A stretch of DNA of 45,922 nucleotides from Cudoniella acicularis (taxonomy: Eukaryota > Ascomycota > Leotiomycetes > Helotiales > Helotiaceae). Within the stretch, counting starts at the first letter, position 1. Each line of letters opens with the position of its first letter. The notes under the pieces were generated by a model that saw only the letters and a list, made by a program, of their open reading frames with translations, was not told the origin of the DNA and did not search any database. Location: positions 1 through 45,922 of the forward strand of contig JAAMPI010000277.1 of the NCBI GenBank assembly GCA_013054445.1, read 5' to 3'. The position numbers and the translations under genes were made by a program. Positions 21,366 to 32,321 of this stretch are shown in pieces.

Positions 21366-22838
21366 AGCGGAGGAATAAAGGAGAGGCGTCCTACGAGATG
21401 CCGATTTAGGCGCTTCAGGGACGGGTGGGTACAAGTGGGTGAAATAAAGGATAACGTGGAAGAGGGGGATTTTGCCCTATATACAAGTAGACCTATAATA
21501 CTCTGTCGATGACCATCAGCTTAGTATCGATCGTGGTGGGAGTGTAAGGATGTATTGGGGGGGCTGTTTGAAATACTCGCTAAAAATAGCGAGTACATAT
21601 ATACGCCCCTTTGCCAAGATCTACAGGATACAGTCACAGCTATTTATTTTAGATTTTTATCTGATAAACTGATATTACCAGAGATCCGATGCAACTAGAT
21701 CAAGTTGCGTGAAATATTTAATATAAGCAGCTATATTCCTACCTGAATTTTTATAATGAGAAAAATCCGATATACCAGATTTCCGATATCGACAACTGCG
21801 AAATAACTAGCTTTGACTGTAGTATAGTAAGTTACCCACGTACAGTTCTTTTCTTCTATACTTCGAGCCACATTGATAAAAAAGACAAGTGTTATCCACC
21901 TTGAAAATTAGGACCGTCAACGTCGTCTTGTCCCCGTAGAGGAACTAAATGCGGAATCCGTTGCTACATAGTCAAGGGGGCGGTACATGAGTACCGCATA
22001 TGCAGAGTTAACAAGATGCTAACAGGTCGGCCCGATTAAATAATAACAGCATAGTTCATAGGATTGTGTAAAGGAGGGTTACTTCGCAGCAGCCAAGACT
22101 CTGCAAAACGAACTTGATTTCTTACCCGCAGGTTCGGAGGTGTGACCTTCGTACCACGCCTCTGTATTACATATGCGGAGAAACTTGCACTCTCGTCCAC
22201 CACTGGACGCAGATAGGGACGGTAATTGGTTGGAATAAAGCCATATCCATGGCGAATTTGAAGGCCTGGAGGCTCTTGATGAAGCCTGAAGACAGGGTAC
22301 CACTGAGATGCCAGCCAGGTTCAGAGAATACCAAGATAAGTACGGATACGAGGACATCAAGGGGCTCCTGCGAGTTTGGCGGTTAATTTGAGACATGTGA
22401 GTTGTGCCCCCAAAAACCTCGTGAGGTCGCATCGATGAGTGATGGATGTGATAAGATTGGATAAGATTGGATAAGACTGATAAGATACGCCTTTCTACTG
22501 TACGACATCTTAGTTTAAACCGGGCCCTTCTCGTCATTGGGCACGTGCATGGACTCGCGGTCTCCGACGCATGTCGGCCAAGAGATCCTCGTAAATCTTT
22601 GGAGGTTTCTTCTACGAGGCCGCGAGTAGAATGTGTTCAGTTACTATGCTGGAGTACGAGCTCGCTCTCACTCGGCAGATAAGGCAAACAGAAGGGCGAT
22701 TTCCAAAATACCTACAAAGAGGAGCAGCCTCCTAACGTCCTAAGATCCTTCACCAGATCAACAACCAAAATATCGTCTGAATTCACGCTTTTCCCGGGGC
22801 TATTTCACGCCCACCAGCAAACCAACTCGGACGACATC
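21366..22838. other. Divergent intergenic between the membrane protein and the nine-exon P450
   Basis: No gene supported; a minus-strand open stretch at 22079-22537 has no family features. It holds a small perfect hairpin GCGGTAC-ATGA-GTACCGC at about 21980-21998 and the GATAAG array (separate entry). It is the likely shared control region of two cluster genes. Confidence 0.5.
22450..22484 (+). promoter_or_regulatory. Four phased GATAAG sites (GATA-factor array)
   Basis: GATAAG occurs at 22450, 22460, 22470 and 22479, so at 10, 10 and 9 bp spacing, close to one DNA turn. The first and last sites are TGATAAG, matching the HGATAR consensus of fungal GATA factors such as AreA; the middle two are GGATAAG. 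The array lies about 355 bp before the P450 start at 22839. Nitrogen or light-type GATA control is an inference. Confidence 0.55.
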
Positions 22839-24968
22839 ATGGCCGTCGCCGAAGTCCATCTTCCCTGGCTAACTACCTCGTTCATCGAGGCAAAGACGGC
22901 CACGGCTGCCAGTTTGGTGGTCGGTTTCCTCTTTTTCCTCCTCTTCCACTTCAAGGCGCTTGTGGAGAAGAAAACGGTGAGTGCGATGTCATCCGCAGTA
23001 TTTCCTCACATCCGTCTCGCTAACCTCTGACTGCAATTGTAGTTCCGTCCCCTCCAGTACGTCTCGAATCGCCTTGAAGCTTGGAAGTATTTATTCTACG
23101 GGACTGTCATCATTCAAGAAAAGTTCGAGAAGGTACTTCATGCCGTGCAAGCTGCCGACCCAGGTGCATCCAATCTCGCTGACCCATATCCCGCCAGTCC
23201 AACGGCGAAGCCTTCGAGGTCTTCGCACCCGACAACCGCTATGTCTTCGTATCGTCGCCTAAGCATATCAAGGAGCTCGACTCGGCTCCTGATACTGTGC
23301 TTTCTCTTCAAGCTGCATCGAAACAGGTGAGCGACTACTTTTCCTGCCCTGTGTCGATTCTACCTATACTCACCTCGCGTCTCCGCGGCCGAGCAGATGC
23401 TTCAGCCCGCCCACACTATGCACGGGTTCAACTGGTTTGATCGCCGGGGCACCGAGGGCGTGGGCTTTGTGCGTGCCCTTCGCACTCTCTTGACGAACAA
23501 CCTACCGCAAATCTTACCTGACCTCAGCGTGATTAGCCGTGCCCGTTTTGCTGAGCTTCATGCACAACACCCTATTGTTGACGGTGCGTGAATCCGCCAT
23601 TTGCCTCGTTCCACGCCGTACCTTTGTCATATGGCGGGGTTTCCCTTTGGTTCATCTTTTTATCTTTGTATCCTTCTTCTCTCTCCTTCTGTCCCCCTTC
23701 CTCCTTGTTCTTTCTCTCACAAAACTTTACTCCAGGAAAGGTCCATTCCCCCGCCTATCCCATGATAGTGAAGCTCGTGGTTCTATCCAATGCTGTCTCA
23801 TTTTTTGGAAAGGATTTAGGTAAGATCTGGCCATGTCCTATTTTGCACTCTATATTCATGCCGCCCAGTCAAAAATGAGCAGTTCATGGTATCCGCCCTG
23901 GCCTATATCGAGGAAACCCTAGTGGGCGCAGAGGCTGTGCGATTGCTCCCGAAGTTCATGGTCCCGTGAGTCCAATCATTTACTTTTTTGCTGCCAGTCA
24001 AGTTAAGAATTGCCTCCTAGGTTCGTGGGTAACTTTCTTACCTGGAAGCTCAAGTCCCACGAGGTAATTTTCGGTACGTTGGTTCCTGTGGCGGAGCAGC
24101 GGTGCCTGGAGAGAGATCTTAAGAACCTCGGACAACAGGTTCCGTATCACGCAGACTGCATCCAATGGATCATGGAGACCTCCCCCCGGCAGAGTCCATG
24201 GACACCTAAGAGAATTGTCCACGAACTGATGGCTATCTGGTTTGGATCAGTCCATGCCCTCTCGACCGTAAGTCTCCCGCCCAATCCCTCCACCGCATCC
24301 CTCACACGCCCTTCTTAGACCATCACATTCGCCATTCACGACCTCTGCCTGCACCCAGGATACGTCGAGCCCCTACGCCGCGAATTACAGTGCGGCTACG
24401 CCGACTTCGAACGCACCGCCACCGGCCTTCCCCTCCTCGACAGCTTCATTAAGGAGTCAGCGCGCCTCACTCCCGTCGAGGCCCAGAGCACGCGGCGCTC
24501 GGCACTGCAGCCGTTCTCCCTGTCCGACGGCACGCGCCTCGAGGTCGGCGATTGGGCCTGCACCCCCGTCCGCGCTATCATGACCAATCCAACTTTCTAC
24601 CCTACGCCGCTCGACTTCCATGGCTTCCGCTTCGCGCCGCCCGACGTGGTGGCGGCTTTGGACGCAGCATTCAAGGTCCCGCAAGAGAAAAGCACCAGGC
24701 TCGTCGATGTGGATAGTACGTTTCATGTCTGGGGTACGGGTCGTATGGCTTGGTATGTGTAACCCCTTAGGCATGATCAAGGCTGCCGCTAACATTCCTC
24801 CTCAGTCCTGGTAGGTACTACGCTGCTGCGGTTATAAAAGTGATCTTGGGGCAGACTATCCTGAACTACGATTTCGAGCTCGTGGACCGAGATGCGCCAC
24901 GCTGGTTTACTTGGCGTTCGACTATGTTGCCCAGGAAAAAAACTATAGTTGTTTTCACTCCACGTTGA
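22839..24968 (+). CDS. Cytochrome P450 monooxygenase, complete, nine exons
   Basis: Exons: 22839-22976, 23043-23132, 23198-23326, 23397-23583, 23736-23819, 23869-23965, 24021-24267, 24319-24752 and 24806-24968. The phases close to 522 residues. The N-terminal anchor is AASLVVGFLFFLLFHF. Conserved blocks are NRYVFVSSPKHIKELDSAP, FNWFDRRGTEGVGFVRALRT, ExxR in KESARLTP, and the haem loop HVWGTGRMACPGRYYA, with Trp where Phe is usual before the Gly. The I-helix is WFGSVHALSTTITFAIHDL, without an acidic residue before the Thr pair. The second intron acceptor (23197) rests on restoring the SNGEAFEVFAPDN block. It is oriented opposite to the other cluster genes and shares their GATA-containing intergenic region. 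Function: ER-bound oxidase, substrate unknown. Confidence 0.9.
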
Positions 24969-25743
24969 TTCAAAATAGCCTGCTGGCGAAGTAATATAGT
25001 CGAAGTAGTCTGGGAGGGACTTTGATATAGAGTTAGGTCGAGAAACTGGCAAACCCGCATGTAGTTCTAATGGACAGCGAGAAAATGTCAGTGCAAGATT
25101 CTCACAGTAAAAACGCTCTAAATTGGAAGCACTTTGCTGCCGAGTTTGCGGCTCTAAAAGCCCGAAGCCCTGTGTCCACCAATCATAAAGAGTGCCAAAA
25201 ACAGCCGGTCTTTTTCAGCCTGTGAGGCGGTAAAATTGGACAAGAATTAAAATGCTTTAAGGTTGTGGGAAGCTAGAAACATTACCTGGGTGTTGCACGA
25301 CAGCCAGTTTTCAAACCCAAAACGCGTAAAAAGTGAAATGAGGTGTGCTAGGATGTAAGGTTAACAGAGTCAATAAACCGCAAACCGCAAATAGAATCCC
25401 AGTCCAGGGGCAGCACAGTTCACACCTAGAAATGGACCTGAGGCTGCGGCGACAAGTGATCTACATGGCATCTGCATTCAAACCTTTTTGTGAGGCACTC
25501 ACAAGTGAAATCATATCAGACATCAAGAGAATCGCAATGCCAGCTAAAATTCAGAAGCAAGCAGAAGGACACCAGCCACAAATCAGCAAACCTCCATTAA
25601 CACAGCAACTTTGCAGGAAAGGGGATGACGCAGAAATCATAATTCATATTGAGTATCAACCAGTCTAACCTCGCCTCCAAGAATAATGTTTTTGACCCTC
25701 CAACGCCGTTTCGAAGCCTTCAACCACCAAACCCAAGAAATAT
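24969..25743. other. Intergenic, gene-free
   Basis: The P450 3' side and sequence up to the Ama1-like pseudogene. The plus-strand open frame at 25345-25668 has no recognisable domain and no splice partners. Nothing else seen. Confidence 0.4.
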
Positions 25744-26631
25744 TTACCTGATAACCTCTCCCTCATTATCGATACCCTCCAGCTCCTCAAGAATATCACT
25801 CCCACCAAGCAAACCCTCACCACCAGTAGTAGCCTTCTAGCTTGCTGTCCAAACCTCATGAAACTTGACACTCTCATCGCTGCATGCCACAACAATACAT
25901 TCTTCCTGAGCCGTGCGACTCAAACTCCGTCCACCATCTCTACTCGTCGGACTTTCGTTTGGACCGCCCAGATAAGGAATAGCATACAACGCTCGGTGCT
26001 CTCCCTCCTAGGGAATAGCAGCAATCTGTTTGCACTCAGGCCACAAGAAAACAGCAATCCGGTAAGGATGTTCCGGCTGCACGTAACCAAAAGTAGCAGC
26101 AATCTCTCGGCGAGTGGTAGACCAGATCAGCGATGTGATTTGAGCAGATACGCTGATTGTAGCAAGGCAAGCCCCAGAGGACGTGTGGAAGAAGTGGATA
26201 CATTTATCATTGCTGCCACTACTAGTGGCAACAAGGCCGTCGCGCCACGAGCAAAACGCAATGGCTTTGACGGCAGCACTGTGGACCCATCGGTGTTTCT
26301 CGGCGCCTGCTAGGATCTCCTTCACTATACTGCGGCCACCCAACGCTGGGGAGCGAATACGGCGAATTCCATCTGCCTCAGTGTATAGCTCCTCTGCGTT
26401 GTCGTTGTGCTCTTGTACGCTTTCCAGGATACTCCGGATCTAGAATAGACAACAGAGATTACCATTCCCGCCGGTACCGAGCAAACTGCCATCAGGGTTG
26501 AATGACATGCCACATATTTGCTGCTTATGAATAGAAATTCAAGCAAGTAATGTTACGGATCCAGACCAACCATTGCGCGTCACTTCCCAGGCTTCAGGCC
26601 ATTCAACTGAGTAGTAGTGGATACATCCACT
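25744..26631 (-). pseudogene. Truncated copy of an Ama1/Cdc20-family (APC/C activator) WD40 gene
   Basis: On the minus strand the C-terminal half of a fungal meiotic APC/C activator is readable. It starts at IHYYSVEWPEAWEVTRNGW (about 26615) and continues through QQICGMSFNPDGSLLGTGG, EKHRWVHSAAVKAIAF, SSGSNDKCIHFFHTSSGA, SAQITSLIWSTTRREIAATF and EECIVVACSDESVKFHEVW. It ends with an acidic tail finishing in Ile-Arg followed by TAA at 25744-25746, the IR tail by which Cdc20/Cdh1/Ama1 proteins dock on the APC/C. In-frame stops at 26539-26541, 26440-26442, 26008-26010 and near 25840 break it. The 5' half is absent: readable sequence stops where the hAT terminal repeat begins. Several stops fit C-to-T/G-to-A decay. 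A functional copy should exist elsewhere in the genome. Confidence 0.85.
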
Positions 26632-28291
26632 CAGTGTAGTCAATAGTGCACTACAGTGAAACTGACCAGTTTAAAGCCCTCATAAACTAACTGTAGTTTG
26701 AAGCTATTTCCTTCACCCCAGGGCCTTTCAGAATTGTGTTTTTCACTCCCTGGAACTCATCCATCACATCTAACCACTCTGTCCTCTTAGTCCATGACTT
26801 CAATCACTCCAAATACTCGATCATCTCGATACCAAGCTTGCAACGGCGGTCTGAGAGAGTGATCTTAGCTGCCGAGGAGGCTCTCTCAGGATCTGAGGCC
26901 ATTCCCGGCATTGCTAGGATATCAATTGCTATCCTGCTAAAGTTCGGGTAGGCAGCTTGTTGGGCTGGTTTTAGCCACCACTCGTAGGAATTAGTGAACC
27001 CATATGCCTGCTCTGCTCTAATGTAGCGCTCGTATTCGTCAAATTCAAAGGAAGGAATATCCACAACTTGTAGCTAAAATTCAAACTTATTGGTGGTAGT
27101 AATAGTGGAAGGAAATGGGACAGGCGCTGGCATATCATTAGCTGTGGGTTTATAATGGTCTTCCTATAGTTTTTTAACGGCCTCTCGTGCAGGTTGTCGC
27201 CAAGTTGGGTGCCAAAACTGATCAACATATTACCATTTGCGTGAAGGATTCAAAATCAAAGCGGCAGCGTAGACTGGGCTTTCGTCTGAAAATTTGTAGT
27301 ACTTTGCTATCTTATCCCAACCTGAATTGAACATTTGTTTCAGCTGAAGATTATTGATATACTGCCGTTTCCCGTTCCCAAAATAGCAGAGGACGAAATA
27401 TATTCTATGGAATACTCGATCAAGGGTAATATTAGTACTTTCTAGAGACTTGGTGGTTTGTTTGAGGGCCTCAAGGAACTTCTTAATAACTGCAAGAAGT
27501 TCCCATTCCTCTGCAGAAAGGCGATCCCGAGCAACCTCGTCTTCTAGCTAAGTGTTATAATGTTTCTCGATAATTTCTTGCAAAAGCAATGCCATTTCGA
27601 GCATATAGAACTAGGAATTCTAACGCGTCGAGTTATTTCTAGCAGGTGACGACTATTTGAGAGTGCCAGGAACTTCTGTAGTCGCTGTACGCTTCTTTGG
27701 ATGAAGACAACAAAGTTGTAGAGCTTGCCAAGGGGGCCTTTCCTCCGCTATTCCTCAATCTCTGTTAGCGTAGTCTTTAGCCAACGTGGGGTGACTTCTT
27801 CCCCATTATCAAGTTCGAGAGTCTCGCCGTCTGTGACAAATAGGAAGGACTTTACAACAAAGTTGATAATATGGCCAGAACAAGGTAATCTGTGGGTTAT
27901 AGGATCATATTGGATGCGGAAGATTTGTCGTAGATCTAGCAAAGATGTCGCCGCACGTAGCAATACTCGTAGTGAAGAAAAGTCTATTACTTTAGCGATC
28001 ACTAGTCTTATATCTGCTTCCGAGTTTCTTTTGTGGTGTTCTACCTAATACACGTTCCCCTAATCTTCTACTGCCCTTGCTTTGAAGGCCTGCTTCCCTC
28101 GTCCGTCCGTCCGTCCGTCCTTACCTGTGTTGAGTACTGAAGTGGTGCCACGAATCCATCTACGAACTCCTTCACCTAGCCAACAGGCATGAAAGGCTGG
28201 GACATGTGTCAAGAACCCTAATAGCATAATGTGAACTACGGAAAGTCGCATAATCGGAGGCGCCGATGCACCCTCGCACTATTACGCACTG
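26632..28291 (-). mobile_element. Decayed hAT-family DNA transposon with terminal inverted repeats
   Basis: The hAT dimerisation domain is clear on the minus strand at 26690-27064: YERYIRAEQAYGFTN, WWLKPAQQAAYPNFSRIAIDILAMPGMASDPER, then TLSDRRCKLGIEMIEYLE and LKSWTK. An upstream core segment, QYDPITHRLPCSGHIINFVVKSF, is read at 27748-28002. Stops and frameshifts separate them. The plus-strand left end CAGTGTAGTCAATAGTGCAC (26632-26651) is matched in inverse by CAGTGCGTAATAGTGCGAG (28291-28273), so terminal inverted repeats of about 19 bp bound a 1.66-kb element, shorter than autonomous hATs (internal deletion). The 8-bp flanks CATCCACT and CCTCCCTG agree only in part. A GTCC microsatellite lies inside at about 28096-28120. 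Confidence 0.8.
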
Positions 28292-30480
28292 CCTCCCTGG
28301 TACTATGCTCTAGGAGGCACTGAGCCCTGCCGCATTTTCTCTCCCTTCTAGGCCACTTCGTCAGAGATCAAGCTATACAAGGGTCTCATCTTGACCTAAT
28401 AGCCAGATTCATATCATGCCAAGGGACCGAACTGAGTGCTGCCACAATTCCTTCCCGGGCAGCTCCTGTTCTGGTAGATCAGTCCATATCATGCTGAGAT
28501 GGAGCTGAGCACTCAACCCTCTCCACACAGCATTTTCACCTATGCTCTGACCCAACTTATACTGCGATAAGACAAGCCGAATACCACCACAGCCCCCTCC
28601 TCCGCAATATCATCCGTTTTACATCAGTCTTAAGACGCTCAGGAATAAAGTCACTCGTCGTATACCCAAACCCTATTGATAAATATAACTTTGCCATCGA
28701 CGTGATTCTGCCTTGCTATTTTTTGGATTTTCCCGGTATTTAAAAGCAAACCTTGATACAAACCCCTCCATCGTCGCAACCACCACTGGATACATCGCCA
28801 GTCGTGGTACTAGCCCTGCTCTACATGAAGTTCCTAGCTATACAGGGCAGGCCAAAGTTTATTATCCTTTCCCGGCTTAACTTCGTTCACGCATGGATTT
28901 CAAGTGCTCAGAAGCCACGCCAATTCCGAGGCCCCTCTACCAGTGCAGCTTGCTGCCGAGATGGCTCTACTTCGTATTACTTGCGTGACTCCCCTGCTAA
29001 ACCTAGCCATGAACCTTCCCTTAGCCCAGTCTCGCCGTTACATAAATCTTACAACAGTCAACAAGCGCACCAGTAACCATAAGCCCTTCCGTCAAGCAAT
29101 TCTACCGCGTAGATGATTCTGCCTTGCCTTGCTTGCATGAATTTTCTTCTCCTCGTGTAAACGGAATGTTGGTATAGATCTTCCTCTGATGTGATTTAGC
29201 ACTCGCACGAGTCTCACCATGCCCATTAAGCACACTAGCTATCGAAACCCTGGATACAACTAGAGTGCCGCGCCGATGTTGCCTGGCCTTACATGAACGA
29301 TACCTTGCCTAGGAAAGGCACCGGACGTTATATTTCCATTCCCTAGCACAACCTTGCTGCAAAAATGGTTACACCTCGTCTCGTATAAACAGTGGCATAT
29401 TCGTGAGGAGCGCTAGACGTTGACACCTCTTAAGACCTGTGCTGTCGTTCTTTCGGACTTTTAAACCATATAAAAGCATCTGTCGACGGTTATTACAGAG
29501 AAGTATCATGTGTATTTAAGTACCGCTTCTTGTGGCAGAGAGAAGTTGAATGAGTGCTTAACAGATTGAGGCCATGTGTTCGTATACGACGAAGTCGAAT
29601 TTGTGGCTGTAAGTGGGAGGCTTAGTCGTCGTTTCGTGCGGCTCTTGCTGACAGGGATCCAAAATCACCTCTGTGTGGCATCCTCGTAAAGGTGGACAGG
29701 GGAGCCAGAATCGACTCCTTACTCAACGTCATCACCATCTTGATAGGTTGAAAGAGGTGGCTGTATTCAGGGCAGCAGGCATTAGCAACATCTGAAAATA
29801 GACGATAGGGAAACTGTAACCGATTCTGAAAGGGGGCCAGAAGAGGATCCCCTGAGCATGATCCGGCTAACTCATCAGCGTGCTCAGGACTCAGGGCTCA
29901 GCTCAGGTTAGAGCAGCGACTGCTCAGGTCCAAAGACGGAAATGGGCTTTGGTGAGGTCAGTTTTCGTGTGAGACTTAAGTGGTAATGTGAGTCTTATGG
30001 GCAATGAGGTTCCATACACAGGCTCCAGCCCCTCCACGAATCTATTAGCCGTGGAATGATTTTTAAATATTAGATTACGGTGGGAAATTGGCTGAAGGAC
30101 GAGGGGAATAGTATCCTCAGGGAGAAAAGGAGAAAAGGAATGGAAGGGTGGAAGGAATTTATATTTAATTCATGAGTACAACTCGAAAAAGATCTTGTCA
30201 ATTGAAAAAGCATAGCACTTGCTCTAAAGCCATCTCTTCTCCCCAGAATCACAATCCAGGAGCCCTGAGAGTCTTTAATGAACACCTGTGCTAGGTAATA
30301 GCAGTCCTCTTCGTACTGTGGTATCAGGCTAGGACTAAGCGAGGCTCGAAAAGGGGGAGGAGATAGACAAATTAGAAGCCTTGAGACGCAAGTTATAAAA
30401 CCGCATTTGCTACCCTTCTATGAACAAGTTCCAAGATTACACATCTCTGAGCTTTCAATTTTCCTCCCGAATAACATACT
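28292..30480. other. Gene-poor stretch right of the hAT element
   Basis: About 2.2 kb without a supportable gene. Open frames are short and contain no families. At 29876-29945 there is a GCTCAGG-rich block (GGACTCAGGGCTCAGCTCAGG..GACTGCTCAGGTCC) that resembles a block at 42530-42590. No RNA gene was recognised. Confidence 0.45.
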
Positions 30481-32034
30481 CTACTTCTTGCCCTTAAACC
30501 AACACCACCACGACACAACACTCTCATCCTCCACCGCCCCCCTCTCCCTTAACAACTCAACCATAGAATCTAACCCTAATTCCATGGCCATCCTCAACGC
30601 TAACCCCCCACTCTCAGCCGTATTTAGCACCGCGCTCCTCTCCAGCAAAACCCCAACCATCTCCTCACACTCCACTTTCACCGCATGGAAAATCGCCGGA
30701 GAACCCCAAATCTCCGGCCTATCTATACCCACTAGAATTGATTCATACCGCATGTAAAGTGTAGAAATATAATTCACATTAGCGCCGTAATCAAGCAGTA
30801 AGCGCACGATGGAAAGATAGCCATGTGCTGCTGCGTGCTGTAAAGGTCGGCCGCCTGTGCAGTTTGTGTTAGGGGTTGCGCCTCGATTGAGGAGGAGTTG
30901 GACGATGTTGTAGTGTCCGTGACAGGCAGCTTGGCAGAGGGGACTGAGTTTGTAGGTTTTCCCATTGGGGCCTCGATAGGAACACCCTGGTCAAAAAGAT
31001 AGACAACTAAATCGAAATAGCTTTGTGATATTGCGTCAATAAGCCTGTTGGATGTGAATAACCACCCGTCAGGGGCAATATCCCCACGATATGGTGCGAG
31101 CAGTTCTAAGGAGCGGGCGAAAATGTTTTTGTTAGGACTGCTGAGACCGGACATGAGTGCCCTTAGATATGAATCAGCACCTAGAGGGAGTTGAGGAAGT
31201 TGTGAGTTGACGTTTTCTTGATATAGTTCTATTCTCCCCCATTGCGGATCGAGGATTAGCTCCCAGGTTTCAAGTGAGCCTCCTATTGCGGCACCTCTTA
31301 GCGCTTCGAATATCTTGCATCTGAGGTCCTCTTCGCTTTTGCTCGGCATGAGCAGTCTCAATATTTTGTTGTTGCCATGGTAGGCGGCTAGATTGGCCGG
31401 GGAGCCAAATATGGAGCTGGCTTGGATCGCTCCATCACTCTCCGCGAGGAGTTTGGCAACTAAGGAGGCTTTGTTCGTTATCACGGCTGCAGCTAATAGA
31501 TGAATTTTCGTGTCTTGGGCCTCGGTGTTTCTTCGCCTGTCCATGCGCCATGCGGCACTCCTTAATTGTAAGGCAGTCGATGTATAATTCTTACATAGAG
31601 CATGAAGATAATGTTGACATTGGGTAGTGTCCGCATCTTCGACGCCGAGCTCCTGATATAGCTGAGTGGCGATTTCTCGGATTACTGCTTCATCTCGGAG
31701 GCGTTCTGGGGAAGTGGGAGGGAGGTTCCATTCTTGGTTTGAGACGCGGTAAGTGGTGTATGCTTGCTAGAAAGGCGAGTGGGTGTTTGTTGCTTCATGT
31801 GTTTCGAGCAAAGAAGATTGGAAGATGGCTTGGTCGATTTCATGGGAAAATAGCTCTAGAGTGGAATGATTTAGCGCCAAAATTTGAACGAAATAGGTCT
31901 TGTAGTTGAGTAGCCTTGTGAGCATACCTACTGTTAACAAGTTTCAACCTCAATGCTCGCTTCAAGGTCCGAACTTCGACTGCATATTGTAGGATTTCCT
32001 GGAAGAGTTCCGAGGGGCAATCACGAAGGTTCAT
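30481..32034 (-). pseudogene. F-box/ankyrin-repeat protein gene, disrupted
   Basis: It starts at ATG 32034 with a short F-box-like helix (NLRDCPSELFQEILQYAVEV). The intron 31856-31931 restores the frame into LFSHEIDQAIFQSSLLETHE. An in-frame TAG at 31767-31769 interrupts a frame that otherwise stays open through TYRVSNQEWNLPP and LLAAAVITNK to about 30970. There, within a C-run (GGGG on the plus strand at 30967-30970), one base is missing. The frame resumes as NGKTYKLSPLCQAACHGHYN, RPLQHAAAHGYLSIVRLLLDYGA and AIFHAVKVECEEMVGVLLE, three ankyrin-type helix pairs. About 490 residues in all. Two lesions make it a pseudogene unless one is a sequencing error (homopolymer). F-box/ankyrin proteins are expanded in fungal accessory regions; targets unknown. 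Confidence 0.8.
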
Positions 32035-32321
32035 ATCGGTTGTAATTTGTAGTCGATGGCGAGACTTTGAAATGTACAAAAGAAGTAACGTTGAAGGTTG
32101 GAGGGCTTGATTGTCGTCTTATGTCGCGCAGTGAAGCAAGCATGTTGGTGGCGGCTAAAGTCGTTCTCTGATTCGGTGGTGTCAGCCAATCGCACAGCTA
32201 CCAGCAAGGTGAGGCTGAGAAGGTTGCAAANCNCTCTCAACCCAACGTCGTAGGCCCAACATCGCAGGAGGGCCTTTACACTCTTCATACGGCAAGACTT
32301 ACCTAGCCAGCGAGCATAGAA

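Noticed and set aside
22079..22537. 152-codon minus-strand frame in the divergent cluster intergenic
   Set aside because: Low-complexity Ser/Arg composition, overlaps the GATAAG array, and resembles no family.
25345..25668. 107-codon plus-strand frame near the Ama1-like pseudogene
   Set aside because: Polar, Gln-rich chance frame without recognised domain; kept as intergenic.
28753..29116. Plus-strand frames right of the hAT element
   Set aside because: Pro/Ser-rich chance frames; no motif, and the region shows no splice structure.
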